A stretch of DNA of 64,000 bases from Klebsormidium nitens (GCA_000708835.1 DF236976.1:1-64000); one strand, 5' to 3'; counted from the first letter of the stretch, positions 48,901 through 61,900 are shown. Made by a program: numbers and translations. Notes: generated from the sequence alone by a model not told the origin.

Positions 48901-51900
48901 CAGAGCTTTCTTGTGTCCGTGATCAAATCGTGCTGTTTCGTGATTACAGACTTTGCCTGAGTTGTATTCACTTTGAGCTGGCGTAGTCCAGGCTCAATCT
49001 TCTGTTTCGACTTCACGAAACTTGCTGCGTATCCTGGGGGGACAACCGCAGGCTTGATTGCTTTTTCTAGATCTCGCGAACCCACTATCCGTTTTCTTCC
49101 GCGTCCGAGTATGCAGGCACTAATGCTGACAAAGACGGACTTCGATTCGTTCTTCGAGACGCTTTCTCGAAGCGTTTTCTGGCTGCACGGAACGGCCACC
49201 TTTTTGAGCAACTTGTCAGTCAAGGTGTGTTTCTGAAAGATGTCACGCGCCCTGTTTGTGCAGTCCCGTCGCCAGAAGATCGAGAAGCAGCTGGCCGACG
49301 CCAATAGCTTGTTGGCGCTGCGGACCGCTGAGGCGTCCCGCCTTGAGAACACCCGGAGACACGTGGCAGCCCTAGAGGAGCAGGTGTGCACGCTGCAGCA
49401 GGAGCTCGCGGACGAGACGGCACGTGTCAGCGAGCTGACGGTCCACGTGGCAGACCGAGAGGTAGAGCTGGCGCGGCTGAAGGACGTCAGCTTGGGTGGG
49501 CTGAGCAAGGAGCCAGCTTACAGCAACGGAAGCAGAAAGGCGAAGAGAGGGTCAGGCGAAGAGGGGCTTGCGAGCAAACGGGATGCAGGACGCGCTGATG
49601 CGGAGATCCGGGCTGGCAGCAGGAAGTCGCTAGAAGGCAGCACGACGGCTGAACCCGCAGAGAACGGCGCAGGACAGTCCGAGGACTGGTTGCAGCGGGA
49701 ACTGCGGGAGGTGCGGGGCCACCTGGAACTAGAGCGGGCGCACGCGGAGGCGGCCGGAAAGGAGCTGCACGAGAGGCTGGCGGAGCGGGAGCGCGACCTG
49801 GGCGAGCGCACGCAGGAGCTGCGGAACTTGGAGCAGCAGCTAGAGGACGAGGAGGGGGACAAGCGGCGCATCCTCAGCCAGGTGGGCGGCGGGGGGCTGG
49901 CCGGAAGATCGTGGTTCTGTGTCCTGCGTCCGTAGGTTTATCCCAACAGTCAGGCGCTTATGTGTCCGGTGTTCCTTTTCTTCAACCTCCAAATTGTGTG
50001 AATAAGACGCGAAGGTCAAAACTCAATATACGTGGTTCCTTTCACCTGGCCTTGCATTTGTGTGCACGGAGGCGGGTTGGACCTTGAGATGGGTTCGTTT
50101 CTGGCGACAGAAATAGTCCTCCTTGAGTAGCAGGAGCCATCGTTTTTGGCGTCGATAAAGGAGAGTTTCGTATTTAACATTGTCCAACTAGAAAACTCTG
50201 CTTTTCGGCCGTCCGTCCGTTCCGTCCGAAAAAAGTGATAAGAGAAGTATGCTCCTCCAATTGTTTTGGCGCGACCTCCTGTTTCATTACATGTCTTTGG
50301 GTCCATCTCGAATGTTCCTAGGGATTGAACTATGACGAGACGTGGAGCCGCCTTTGTCCCATTAAAACTCTTTATTGCTGTCACCACTTCTAACAACGTT
50401 CGACCGTTTCCTGCCGTCAGATGGACTACCAGCGGACCCAGATCGACCACCTGCAACAGCAGCTGTACGGCAAGAAGAAGAGCATGGACCGCCTCCTCAC
50501 CCGCCTCTCCGACAACGAAAGAACCCTCGAGCAGCTGCGCATCTCCCCGGGCCAGTCCCCCCGCTCTAGTTTCTCCTCCAACGGAGACCGGAATAGCTCC
50601 CCCGGGCACTCCCCTTCGGGCACCGGAGAGCGGATCTCCTCGCCCAGGCTGCCGCTCACCACGAGCGTTACCGATCTGGAGAGACTGCGAGCGGAAGCCG
50701 AGTCGGAACACCGGGCGGAGTTGGTGCAGCGACTGGAGCAAGGCGGGGTTCTCGAGCGGAAGGAATTGGAAGAGGAGGTGCCGGCGTTGTTCAGCCAGTG
50801 CAAGGCGCTCCAGGCCGCGCTGGAGGAGAGTAAGAAGCGCATTGCGGAACTGCGCGAGCAAGCGCTGACGTTCCAGGGCGAGACGGACGCGCGGGATGCG
50901 GTGATCGAGGCGCTGCGGGAAGAACTAGACGTGGTGAAAGTGCGGGTGGAGTCCGACGCCGGGAAGCTGCGAGAAGAGGCCGCGGCGAGGGAGGGTGAGC
51001 TGGCGCGGAGCGTCGCGGATCTGAAAGCACGGGTGGCGGAGAAGGAGAAGCTACTGGACGAGGGAGACAGCAAGTTTGAGGAGCTGCGGGGGCAGATCGC
51101 GGGGGGAGAGGAGAGGATTCGGACGTTGCGGGGCGAGGTGGGTACGATCCGGGGGCAACTGTCCGAAAGGGAGGACTACTTGGAAAGGCTGGAGGGAGAG
51201 ATTGGGGAACAGGCGGCGATGCTGGTGCGGATGCAGGACGACATCGCGGAGAAAGAGCGACAGCTGGCGGAGTGGGAGGGGCTGGCGGAGGCCCACGAAA
51301 CGGAAGTCGAGTTGCTGCGGAGGAAAGTCGAGAGTCTGAAGTCCACGGAAGCGCCCTCTGTGGAAGCGGACGACGAGGGGGTGCCACGTCGCGGCCTGCA
51401 AGAGCAGCCAGACGTGCCGGAAGGGCACGTGGCGTCAGGAGGCAGTCTGGAGGAGCAACTAGAGGCGGCAGTCGAACGGCAGAAGCGGATGAGCCAGGAG
51501 CTGAGCGCGGAACGGCGGGAGTGGGAGTCGCGGCTCGTGCGGATGAAGCACGAACGGGAGGGGTTGGAGAAGCAGGTTGTGGAAGAGCGGAAGCTCAAGA
51601 ATCAGGCGCTGAAAAGCGTCCAGGTTAAGCTGCGGCGGTTCCAGTTCGAGCTGGGGGAGGTGCGCAAGGAGAGGGCGGCGCTGCACGAGAGGGTTCAGGG
51701 TTTGGCCCGCGTGGCGCGCGAGGGCGAGGAGCGGGTTTGGGCCGCGGTTGAGGAGAGGCTGAATGGACAGTCCGTCGGCGTCGTACTGAGGTCGCCGAGG
51801 CAAGGGTGGCTGGGGAAGCTGACGGAGTCGACCAAGGGGAAGAGGGAAGTGCTGGCTCTAGATTATAAGGCGATCGGGAGGGCAGCCTCCCGAGACGTTG

Positions 51901-52358
51901 CGGCGTCTGAGGAGGAGGCAGACCGACCGGCGTCCGCTCCTGGGGTTGCTTCCCCAGACAGCGAAAGCGTAAGTCTAGCTGCTGTGGACAGAGAGGAAGA
52001 GGTAGCGGGATATCCCGAGATGAAGCGAACCCAGGAAAGCGAATCCGGCTTGAGGCAAAGAGCAGATGACATTCTTGGATCTCGAGGTGACGTCCGCAGT
52101 GGCGACGTTTCCCCATCTGATATACAAGCGAAGGGGGTATCAGATGATGGCAGTCGCCGATTGGGGAGGCGTACGCCGCGAAGTAGTTACAGGATGTCAC
52201 CGCGCGGGTCTGGAGAGGTTGCTAGGGTCAGCGCACAAGAAGAAAGGGTGGTAGCGGAAGAAGAGCGCGATCAGGGCAGGTTGGTCTTCGTCGTCGTGTG
52301 CACGGTCGGAGTGCTGGCAGTATTCGTGGTCACCGCTGGGCGGCTAGGCCTACTTTGA
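42989..52358 (+). CDS. giant tail-anchored coiled-coil protein, eight exons
   Basis: Exons 42989-43234, 43538-43690, 44000-45709, 46070-46189, 46652-46957, 47491-48855, 49264-49881, 50421-52358. All introns are phase 0 and the model encodes 2,151 residues. After a Lys/Ser/Pro-rich N-terminus (SGSKGSKSPTKVGSPKASPA) almost the entire protein is heptad-rich Glu/Lys/Leu coiled coil, broken by Ser/Pro patches in exons 6-8 (GQSPRSSFSS, GHSPSGTGER). The last about 25 residues form one hydrophobic helix (LVFVVVCTVGVLAVFVV) followed by TAGRLGLL and the stop, a typical C-terminal tail anchor. This architecture suits a tether on the Golgi, ER or nuclear envelope, with the rod facing the cytoplasm. No GRIP, kinesin, myosin or KASH motif is recognised, so the family is unknown. 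It could be two genes: exon 8 opens with ATG, but its acceptor and the uniform phase favour one. Confidence 0.65.
44585..45170 (+). repeat. two tandem copies of a 98-codon coiled-coil unit
   Basis: Within exon 3 of the coiled-coil gene, MES(S/T)LTLTSAALDA begins at 44585 and again at 44879, a period of 294 bp (98 codons). KNRAL, EERL/EQGL, GK-AAL and KRLVE/TRLVE blocks follow in the same order. It is an in-frame internal duplication that lengthened the rod. Confidence 0.85.
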
Positions 52359-53750
52359 AGAACCATTTTGCCTTTCAGGAAGTGAGTTGTCCGGATTCTT
52401 TAGAGATGATCGCACGTCTCAAACTGAGACACCGCAAGCGCAGATGCAGCTGCCATTGCAGCCGACCTTGGCTGCTTTGGACTTGCCGATTAGTAGGCAA
52501 GCCAAGCGTCATTGATCATCAAGGCCTTTCGGACATGAGGTGTCCCATGGAACTGGTTCTGAAGAGTAGGCTAAGCGTTGACCTTTTTATTTGAGCGCAG
52601 CACGTATGTTTATTAGCTGAGGTATAGACGATCAAGGAAAGAGTAACTCAAGTATGAACCCTTCAACTGCTGGCACATATTGACCGCCCGCTGCCAGTGA
52701 TCGGATGTGGGAAAAAGCACATTGCATGCCAAGACACGCTGCTCAGCCAGCTGCCCAATGTGAGTAGAATCCAACGCGTGCTCCTATCAGGACTCAATTC
52801 CGCCACTGAGCTTTGGGGCCTAGGTGCGCTGCAAGCATGTAGCTAAGTTGAGTCTGACCGTACGTACCGCCCAGCGTTGCATGAAGGTTTCTTGTGTGCT
52901 GCATGTACTCCTTGACGCACCAACTTCAGCCTAGCCGCGCTTGTGATGTGCATGCATCATGCCATTGTACGTTGGTGCATCCAGTGAATGTTGCCAAATT
53001 GGCCGCATGGTTGCCGCGGGTAATATAAACCGGCGTGCATGCGGATGGATCGTTTAAGATTGTAAATAATGCATTTCATGCTTCGTGCAAATAATGCATT
53101 TCATGCTTCGCGCTGTGATATGCAAACCGCGGGCGTCTAAAAAATAAACTGTCACACACCAAATGTGCATCGACATCACATGCATGACAAACTTTTCAAG
53201 CATGGGCGACCAGTCGCCGCCTTCAATAGCAAGGCGACGGTTAATCATGCCTGTTCCATGCACTTGTCGACTGATTTGGGATCGAACAATTGCGTACAAA
53301 CACATGACCAGCATGCTCTGTCAAGTTGCTGTAGCATGTAGCAAGTCTGTTCAGCGATCGCAAAGGCAAGGTGCGCTAGATTGATGTGGACTCTGCAAGT
53401 AGCTATCGGCTCGACTTTGGATAGCTCTAACCAACACATTTCCCCTTCCGGGTTGCAACTTTGCCTATTGTGATTGCGTCGAACTGTGCATACGTAACTG
53501 CATGCTTATTGGGCGACACTTACGGTCTGAATGGTCCCCGCATGACGGACATGTAACGTTATGACGCGTAGCATGACGTGGTACGACTGCCTGATCTTTT
53601 GTTTCGAAGCTCCAGTGCCGCCTCTGCTCCCAGCGCCTTGCATGAGGTGAAGCGAGAAAAAGGACAACCCTGAACGAGCTTTCCTCTTGGTCTTCCGCGG
53701 CGCTGCAAGGGAAGCCTTAAAGAGCGTGCTTAAGGCCGCAAGCTTAGCAG
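52359..53750. other. intergenic region with TGCATG-rich patch
   Basis: 1.4 kb between the coiled-coil gene and the MYND gene, both on plus. It holds a 25-bp direct repeat (53064-53113), a CATGCATG at 53179-53186 and many GCATGC words. No coding region is supported. Confidence 0.45.
53064..53113. repeat. 25-bp perfect-but-one direct tandem repeat
   Basis: Two adjacent copies beginning AAATAATGCATTTCATGCTT, differing by one base near the end (CGTGC versus CGCGC). Confidence 0.9.
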
Positions 53751-56700
53751 ATGATGGGAAAGCGCAAGCTGGGCGCGATGGAGACAGTCAGCCCTAGCGC
53801 GCAGCACGGAGCGCAAACCCGCCTTTGTATCGAGACCGAAGCAATGGGGTTTCTGAGTAGGGAAGTCGACGAAAATGATGCAAGCGCAATGATTTTGAAC
53901 CAGTCGCTTGAACGCGTGAGGCTGCAGGCGCTGAAAAACGCCGAAGCAAAGGAGACCGCCCAAAAGGCCCAAAAGCCGCGGCGCATTCCGCCGTTGGTCA
54001 TGCCCCATGACCCGGGCACAACCTACGATTTCACAGACATAAAAAGGGTCTTAAATTCACCGGTCACGCTTCAAGAGTTCTCCGAGCCGGAACTCCGGAG
54101 CGCATTCATACTGCTCGCGAGCGCCCTCAAAGTGGTGCGCCAGATCGACGAGAAGGAGCGCATCATGCAGTGCTTGTCCGTGTGTTCGGACGAGCTGCTG
54201 GGCCGAGTGTCCGAAACGGAGTTTTGGACGGCCATGGTCCGGAACGGCCTGGCGGCGCTGCTCCTTGGCGTGGTCCCGGAGGAGGACACGTGGAAGCTGC
54301 TGCAGGCGACGATTGATGTCGTCAGCAACGAGGACTGGCGGTCACAGGTACGTCGCCACACCTTCAGGATTTTCAGGATGCAAAACGTTGATGTTTTTGG
54401 ACCGTCGAATTACAGGTGCCCCTCGGAAAAGGCACTTCAGCAGATTGCTCTTAAGTAGATGGAAATTACTCTCGCTCAGGGGCATCATATTGGCACCAAT
54501 CCCTCTTTCCATCAGATCAGTGCTACCGCTACGCTTTGGCTCTACTTGAAGTTTCAGCCACCATGGGGCGTCCAGAACGCTGCTGAAATATTAGCGGATT
54601 GCCTGCCCTCGTATTGGGAACCCTTTCTCTGTTGCCCGACTAAGAGCGGGCATCTTTGATCTGTATCGCAGGGCTTCCTACACGCGCTGCAAACTCTGAC
54701 CCCTCTTCTCGGCAAGGGCGGCATCGCGTTCATCCAACGCCTCATCAGCTCGTCAGCCCTGGAGCGAGTCCTAGCAAAGTTCGTGGGCGAGAACCTCGCA
54801 CTCGAAGACTTGCTGAAACCGGCGGATGTGAACACTTTCGGATGGACACTGCGCCTCTTCTTCTCCATCGGCAGCTCGTTCGACAGCGGGACGTATCATC
54901 TGCACACGGGTATGACAAACCGGAACTCTCGTTTTCTGTTTGAAAGGACGCGTGATTTCGTAGCAACGTACGGGGTCTTTTGTGCGCGGATCCAAACGGG
55001 GAAGTCTTTCCTTCTTATGTTCCCACACTCAATCTTTCATCGATCGGAAACCCCACACCAATGGCAGCCCTCACTTTTCTAAGATGAGAAAAGAAGATCG
55101 TCTTCCGGTGGTCCTCATCAAGGATGTTTTTGCAGCACGTAAGGATCGAAGCTATCTTCAAAGAATGATTTCCTGCCTATTTTGCAGCCTCGAAGGAAGC
55201 TCTTGAGATCCTTGTCCGCCGGGGAGCTGTGGGCAGAATCCTGGAAGCAGTTACTTTGCTTACAACAAGTGCCGAAACTGTCGACACAACCCGCCTAGAG
55301 GACCTGTGCAAGATGCTGGAGCTCTGCACAGAAGTTCTCGCCAGCTGCGCCGTTGGATCGGAACGCTTCTTGCAGGAATTGAAACAGAGCGAAGGTGAGA
55401 AACAACCTCTAGAACGCTACCCAAAGTTCGATTGCAGCAGAAGCGATTTGAGACCCGCGTTGAGATTTTCAAATGGTTTGACATGTAACGGAGAAAGATG
55501 AGGGGCCTTCACATGCTCTCCTTCTGGTCATAGAAAGTTCTTGATTATTCTAGCAAAGTCTCTCCCGACTGCCTACTTCATTACTTCATTACTCAGCATA
55601 TGCGTGGAATCAGTTTTTTACACTTAGAAAAGCAATCTCTTTCGAGATCCATTTCATAATAGCCAACAACAAGTCAACGGACAAACAGAGAACTTTGCGC
55701 AACGGTTCTGCATCCGGCCTAGTTTGATACTCCTGCGGGTGCGCGTTCCGCAAGACGAGAACGTGTCTTTCTCGCTCGCAGGATTCGCGGACAACGTGGC
55801 TTGGTTCATCAGGCACTGACTACAAACCGACCAAGCTCCCTTCTAAAGGTTTCTATATTCTCTATGATAGCCATGGGGTGTGACTTTGCAGGAAGACAAA
55901 TTGTGCCCTTCCTTTTGCAGGATTCGCGGAAAACGTGGCATGGTTCATCAGGCACTGGGACTACACCCCGACTGCAAGCCACGCCTCTCTAACCCTTCTT
56001 TGGAAGATGTTCTTCACGGGCCCGAAGTAAGCAAGACCATATCCGTCGCAGCATAAGCAACAGAGAAGACAGCTGTTTCTTCCCTGAATCTCAGTTTAAT
56101 AAGAGGAATTTTCAGCAACCTCAAATCCACGCCCTCAACATGTCACGGGCACAGAGGAAGGTTCACGTAAAAATTCAGTGTGCTTCCAAAACGTTCACTA
56201 TCCAACAAGAGAGAAAAACGTTCCGTCAATTGTACTAGTCGTTGAGTCACATTCTTCAAGGTAATTTTTGAGGATTAAGTCGCTCTGAGGCCCATTAACA
56301 GACTGTCGTGTTGCAGGTTCGGGGACTTGGATCTGCCTCTGTCCCTGGCCTCACAAGAAGGCCTGCTTGAGCGCCTCGCCGCTTTCGTCGATTACGTCCC
56401 GGAGTATCGGACCAGAAACCCTATTGCAGACGTTTCCGTAAGATCAAAAACAAGGATAAATTCTCTATCTGACGATTACCCGAGGGCCGTAAAGGAGTAG
56501 CTCAAAGACAAGCGTCAAAGATTCCTTGAGGATCGGCCTCAGCTGCATTCAGTACATCATTCGCTTTATTTTCAAACGGGCTCTAGAAATGCGTCCCACT
56601 AGGGTAGAGTCTGGTGTTGGCTGCTTTTCGTTCCGCGTATCCTAAAAACGTCGATTGACGTTGTCTTCAAGCCGCGAAGGTGTCACCCGAATGCAATGCC

Positions 56701-57808
56701 GGCCAGCCACGCATAAGCTGAATTCTGATTATAAATCGGTGCTTTGGTTCCGGGTTCGCCATGAATAGGATTATACTAGTGAGCGGCATGCGTTTCGACG
56801 ATGACGTTGCGGTGCCCTTGCAATGAACGGCTTAATTTGGTAGGCGGTATTGCTGCGATCCGTGCTTCCTGGTGTCTTCAACGCTTTACTCGTACAAGGA
56901 AGGTGACGCACTGAGACGTCAACTCAGCCCAGCTCGTTATTTCATGCCTCTGAGCCTCCTCAATACACTTGTTTGAATTTTCTCCATCCCAGGTCATCGC
57001 CGAAGTCTTCCTGGGCTTCCTCTCGCTTGAGCCCCTTCCCCCGGGCGCTTTCTCTCCCCCGGTCGTCCGCGCCCTCTGCAAAATAGCGACCGGGGCAAAC
57101 TTCCCGGGGTATGCTTCCCAAGCCACGGGCCTGATTCGCCACTTGGTCCCGAAAGGAAGTGTGTCGGTAGATGCCGTCAGGGGCGCGGCCGCGGCCGCGG
57201 CGCTTCACGGCCTGGTGGACTTAAAGTGCGATCAGTGCGGCGCGGCGAAGGGGCAGTGGGAGCTGAAGAGATGCTCGCGCTGCAAGTAAGTGCTACGTTT
57301 TTTGATGTTTTGAATGCACGGGAATGTGGTGAAGCACTTGAACGGAAAGTGTCGTTGAAAACACACGGCGCGACATAGTCGAAGCTGACAGACAGGAAGA
57401 GAAAGAGGTCGTGCAGAGAACACGATGAGAAAGAGATCGTGCAGGGAGAGAGTTTTCAATCAGCTTTCCAAAAGAGGAGTAGAAAGATGTCCCAAGGGAA
57501 AGACTGGCATCGATGAAACCCTGTGGATGCACTAACGATTCGGCTCAAGATATGCTTGTCATCATTCTCTCCCGCTGATTCACCGCCAACACTGAGCTTT
57601 CACGCCATGTCTTTGCGCCCTAATGACCTCTTTCTTTGCTGGATTGTCTGTAAAGTCGGCTCGGAATGAGCTCGCGTTGTTGAAAGCCAGAGACATTCTT
57701 ACCTGGCGGTTGGCTCTTCGCAGGGGTGTGAATTACTGCAGCGCGGAGTGCCAGAAATCCGCGTGGAAGGAGCACAAGAAAGTCTGCATCGTCACTGCGG
57801 CTGCTTAG
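53751..57808 (+). CDS. helical-repeat-like protein with C-terminal MYND zinc finger, seven exons
   Basis: Exons 53751-54347, 54672-54909, 55188-55394, 55921-56026, 56317-56437, 56993-57285, 57724-57808. Phases agree and give 548 residues. The N-terminal 90 residues are basic and charged. The middle is Leu/Ala-rich helix after helix (FILLASALKVVRQIDEKERI, LLLGVVPEEDTWKLLQATID, TLTPLLGKGGIAFIQRL), resembling ARM/HEAT-type repeats. The C-terminus is a MYND finger, CDQCGAAKGQWELKRCSRCK then YCSAECQKSAWKEHKKVC, with the expected Cys/His ligands, split by the last intron. MYND fingers bind proline-rich partners, so an adaptor or scaffold role is likely. No SET, DEAF-1 or TPR domain is seen. An unused, stop-containing copy of the start of exon 4 lies 139 bp upstream in the intron. 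Confidence 0.85.
55782..55833 (+). pseudogene. degenerate duplicate of exon 4 of the MYND gene (possible poison exon)
   Basis: The first 37 bases match the start of exon 4 (55921 onward) with two mismatches, and are preceded by a usable acceptor (CTCGCTCGCAG). Two G bases present in the real exon are missing after 55817. Splicing into this copy would therefore give RHxTGA, a stop 12 codons in. A matching downstream donor is not evident. Confidence 0.75.
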
Positions 57809-58949
57809 CAACTTCTTACACCTTAGTTTCCAACTTCGTTTGCTTTTGGCAATCAGCAAGAGCATGTGGAAGTCGGGGTAGTCGAAGCACGCTGCGCTTA
57901 ACCGGCTACATCGGGGATAGAATCAAGTAGGAAACGCAGGAGAAGGAACTAGATCTTGAAAGGTATGGATTTGTAAATGTCATACGAGCGACAGCTCTGA
58001 AGCGTCTGCAGTCTCACGGAGTGCATCGATCTCTCTGGTAGACCAGTCGGTTGCACCAGAACTAGGTGTGCGGCAAACATGCATGCCTACATCAGCATCA
58101 CGCACGCAACTTTGACCACGGTGATGTCTGACCGCTTCCGTGTCGGCGAGTCTCGCCCTTGGGTAGAAGGTCATGCGCAGCTGTACATTTATGTCTTCAT
58201 GGCCCAGCCTGCTAGGGTGCTTTGCAAGAGGCCGCATGCATATAATTAAAATCCCCACCACGATCAATTTATGATCAGAATGATTGCATTGCACGCGTCC
58301 AGATCATCCTGACCCTTGGTACGTGTCGACAAGTGCACCAGACCCGTCAGAACGCTGTTCATTTGCGCTTCCGTGATCCCCAAGCATGTGTGCACGCGAT
58401 TATATATTGAATTAGCGCCTATACGCCATGAGCGGCCAGTACGTGAAGTCCATGTCACACATGCATGGACGTCAGTTTGACACCCGGCCCGCCTGTCCGC
58501 TAGCTAAATTTCAGGCGCGGCCGCATAGAGGATGCTTGTCATGCATGAGTTGGGCGTCTGAGTGACATAAACACAATCGGCGCCCGGGTTCATTTACCGG
58601 CCACGTTTTGAAGCAGCATGCATGACTTCTCATAGAAGCGACCATGGGCCTAGTAAATGCCGTACTACGGTAGCCGGTCAAACTTTGAGCGTCGCCCTCA
58701 ATGCTTTGATTGCATGACCCGCCACAGGACATCGCTCTGGGGAATGAAACTTGACGCGGTACTTGACATTGTTCCGGCAACGTTTGGAAGGACGCTTTAC
58801 CACCGCACGCGTGTTCCTCGTCTCAGAGGTCGAGTCCAGGTCAACACAATCCTGAATCTGACCGGAAGTCTGCACTTTCTCCTTGATATAAGCTTCCTCG
58901 AAAACAGATACACGTCAGACAAGACTGCTTTTTCTCCGGTGCCGCCCGT
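57809..58949. other. convergent intergenic region dense in CATGCATG
   Basis: Between the MYND gene stop and the SF3A3 stop. CATGCATG octamers occur at 58078, 58460, 58540 and 58618. Short open frames on both strands have no motifs. Confidence 0.5.
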
Positions 58950-61900
58950 CTAGATGAGGCCTTGTCTCTGCAGGTCGGTGTACTCCTTCTTGTTGTACAC
59001 GTTGCCCTGGCTGTCCTCGTACTCCTCCTCCACGTCGGGCTTCCAAACCGCCGTCCCCGACTTCTCCTGCATCGCTTTATGCAGGGCCAGAGCATCCTGC
59101 AAGCGTCAGCGGAAAGAAAATGTCAGCACACAAGGACTTGTAGCGAGCCCGGGGCCGTGGAATGCAAGATCATCGGACTGACCCAGGAGCAGGAAGTCGA
59201 CGTCGGCTCGGCAAGACGAGGTTGGAGCGTCCGATCAGATTTACGGTGCGCTCGGACTTACGATTTGACTGCCAATATCTTTAGGGCGCAACCGGATAGA
59301 AGCGGGTTGTCCTCCCAAAAGAAGAGCAAGTGCAAAGGGTGTGAGAAATGACATATGGCAGGAAGAAACGTCCCGCCAAACAAAACTCCCGACTTCAGTG
59401 CAGACTTGTTGAACACCGTGAGGCTACCAGGCACTTCTGTTTGGTCCCCACAAGCAAAGAGAGATGGGTCCGTACCGCGATGACGGTGATCTCGTTGAAC
59501 TGCTTGGTGTTGGGGATCCCCAGCACCTTCATGCCGTGCTGGTGCTGCCACTCCCGGAAGTGCCGCTCGTACGCGCGCCGGCCCCAGTAGCTCGCGTCGC
59601 CGCAGATCTCACACCGGAACTCCTGCGAAGCAAGATATAGCTGTTGATAAACTTCTGTGAGGCTCGTGTCAAAAACCAGGTGTCCTAAGAGCGGAGCTGT
59701 TATACAGAAAATATTGTCTGCCAGACATTTCAGCGCTCAGCCCATCAAGACCTACCTTCGTGTTGCACGATGATCGGACCAACATCCGCGAGAGGCCCAC
59801 GTGAGCATTCCCGATCTCCACTTCTAGGACAAAGTCTCAAAAAGACTCCGCCAGCAACTTCAAAACGCCCGACCAAAGGGAGGTTACGCTGCGATGTCAG
59901 ATCGAGTCTCTGCCAGAACCGGCATATAGCTAAGAGTTTTCTGCGAACCCTACACTGCGCCTTTTGGCATCCTCTTTGTCGACCAGCGGGACTAGTACCA
60001 AGTTGTTCGCACACTCGTCGAAATGAAACCGGTCAAAATTCCCAAGCACTTTTTACCCCCCCAGGTCGAGCGTCCTCCTCACCCGGTTGGGCCCGTGCAG
60101 CTTGTAGAGGCGACATCACAATCAGCAATAAAAGAACCAGCACATACTTCTCAAGCTTGAACGTCATGACCCCCCCATATCGACCGTGTCTCACCTGGTT
60201 GAGCCCGTGCAGCTTGTAGAGCCAGTACGGGATGGGCTTCCCGTCGGGCCCCATGGGCAGCTTGAGCGGGTTGTAGATCTGCTCGTCGTCCTCGTCGCTC
60301 TCCTCGCCCCCGCTCGCGTCCTGCTCCTCCAGGTCCTTGTCTTGCTCCTCCGCAGTCTGCGCGTACTTCATCTCCACGTGGCCCCGCGTGTCGGAGATCA
60401 CCTGCGGGAGATAAAATGACGCAGATGCTTTGTTGGGTGCCGCTCCAACAGTTTGACACTCTGAACGGTTGATCGCCCATCCTTGCTTTATCGTTCGAAG
60501 CTCTAAGCACTGGATTGGCTTCCAGACGTCACTAGCTTTCTGGGGTTGCAGGTCCGCTTTGGAGGCGGCCAACTCCTCCAACTGCACAGTAGAATCCGAC
60601 TGAAAGACCAACCAATCAATATCCGATTCTCGACAAGGCGGGCGTCTGTCTGTCAACCCTTTTAGAAAACCGCACAGCAGAAGCAAAGAAACGCAGGCTA
60701 GGCTGTGCTGCCGCCCTGGCCGCACAACATTCTCATTAGACACCTTGCTTGGTCTTTTAAGCCTACAAATCCGATTTGTAACTCACAAGACGCCGGAGTC
60801 TCAGTGCTCACGTGCGATACTGTAGCATTGGATCGATCTGTCCCGTGACAGTGTTCAAATCAGGCGTTTGAATATCAGCATCAACCCTGATCTGACAACT
60901 GCATGCAGTTGCTGACAGGCTAGCCCCGAGCAATCAGTGGGGGCAACCCCTCCTGGCGGGACAGTGTTGGCACTGTTGGTCTCTCTCAGCAAAGGTAGGC
61001 CAGACTGCTGATCAGTCAGCAATCTAGATGGAACTTTGCTTGTGCATCGCTCTCATATGGGCGAAATACGAGCTGGCTCATGGCCTGAACCCTGACCTTT
61101 TCCATACTCCCGGAAATTTGTCGTCAGCAATTGTCACCTGTTTCAGCAGCTCGCAGAACTTGCGCACTTGCGCCTCCTGCAGCGCCGTCTCGTACGCCCC
61201 CTTTTCCCGCCCCGCGTCGCCCCCCCCGTTCGCCTGCGCCCCTTTCTTCGGCGGCCGCCGCCCCTTCGCAAAGTGCTTTGCGTCCAACTCTTCCAGCGGG
61301 GTATCCTTCAGCAGCAAGAGCCGGGCCGCGCGCTGCTCGGGCGTCCCCCCCACTTTCAACCCGAAATGTTCCAGCGTCTCCTTGATCCGTTCTGTGCCCA
61401 CTTCGAGCAGCTCCTGGACGGAGTCGTACGCTTCCACGTCGAGCACGTTTTCAGACGCTTTCGGCCCCGCTTCGGACGCGCCTTCCCATCCCGGGACTGT
61501 GCCGGCTGCCCATTGGTTTTGGAACTCTGCCTCAACCTTGGACAAAAGTTGGGTTACGTCTTTGAGCGGTTCCGTGCGCTCATAGAAGGAGCGGAGGTAG
61601 GCCAGGAGAGAGGAAAGGTAGTCGCGGTATTGCCTGCAAGGGGGGGGAGGGATGCAGCATACATCAGCTTGATTTGAAGTCCAAATGTCAAGTGATTTTC
61701 ATTCACCCGGTTCTTCGATTATTGACGGTACTCACCGAGTGGAACACAAGGTCGGTTTAGTAACATAACAATCACGTTGACAACCATTCCGCTCAAGGTG
61801 GGGAATCGGAAGGACCGCTGCAAAGGACGCCAAAGCCAACACAGACCCGGAAAACGACAAGAGCTCATGCGCACTCACTTGCTCGACTTGAAGTGTCGTG

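Noticed and set aside
42989-52358. Golgin-84 or GRIP-golgin identity for the coiled-coil protein
   Set aside because: It has a C-terminal anchor like golgin-84, but the N-terminus and the segment before the membrane helix do not match, and no GRIP domain is present.
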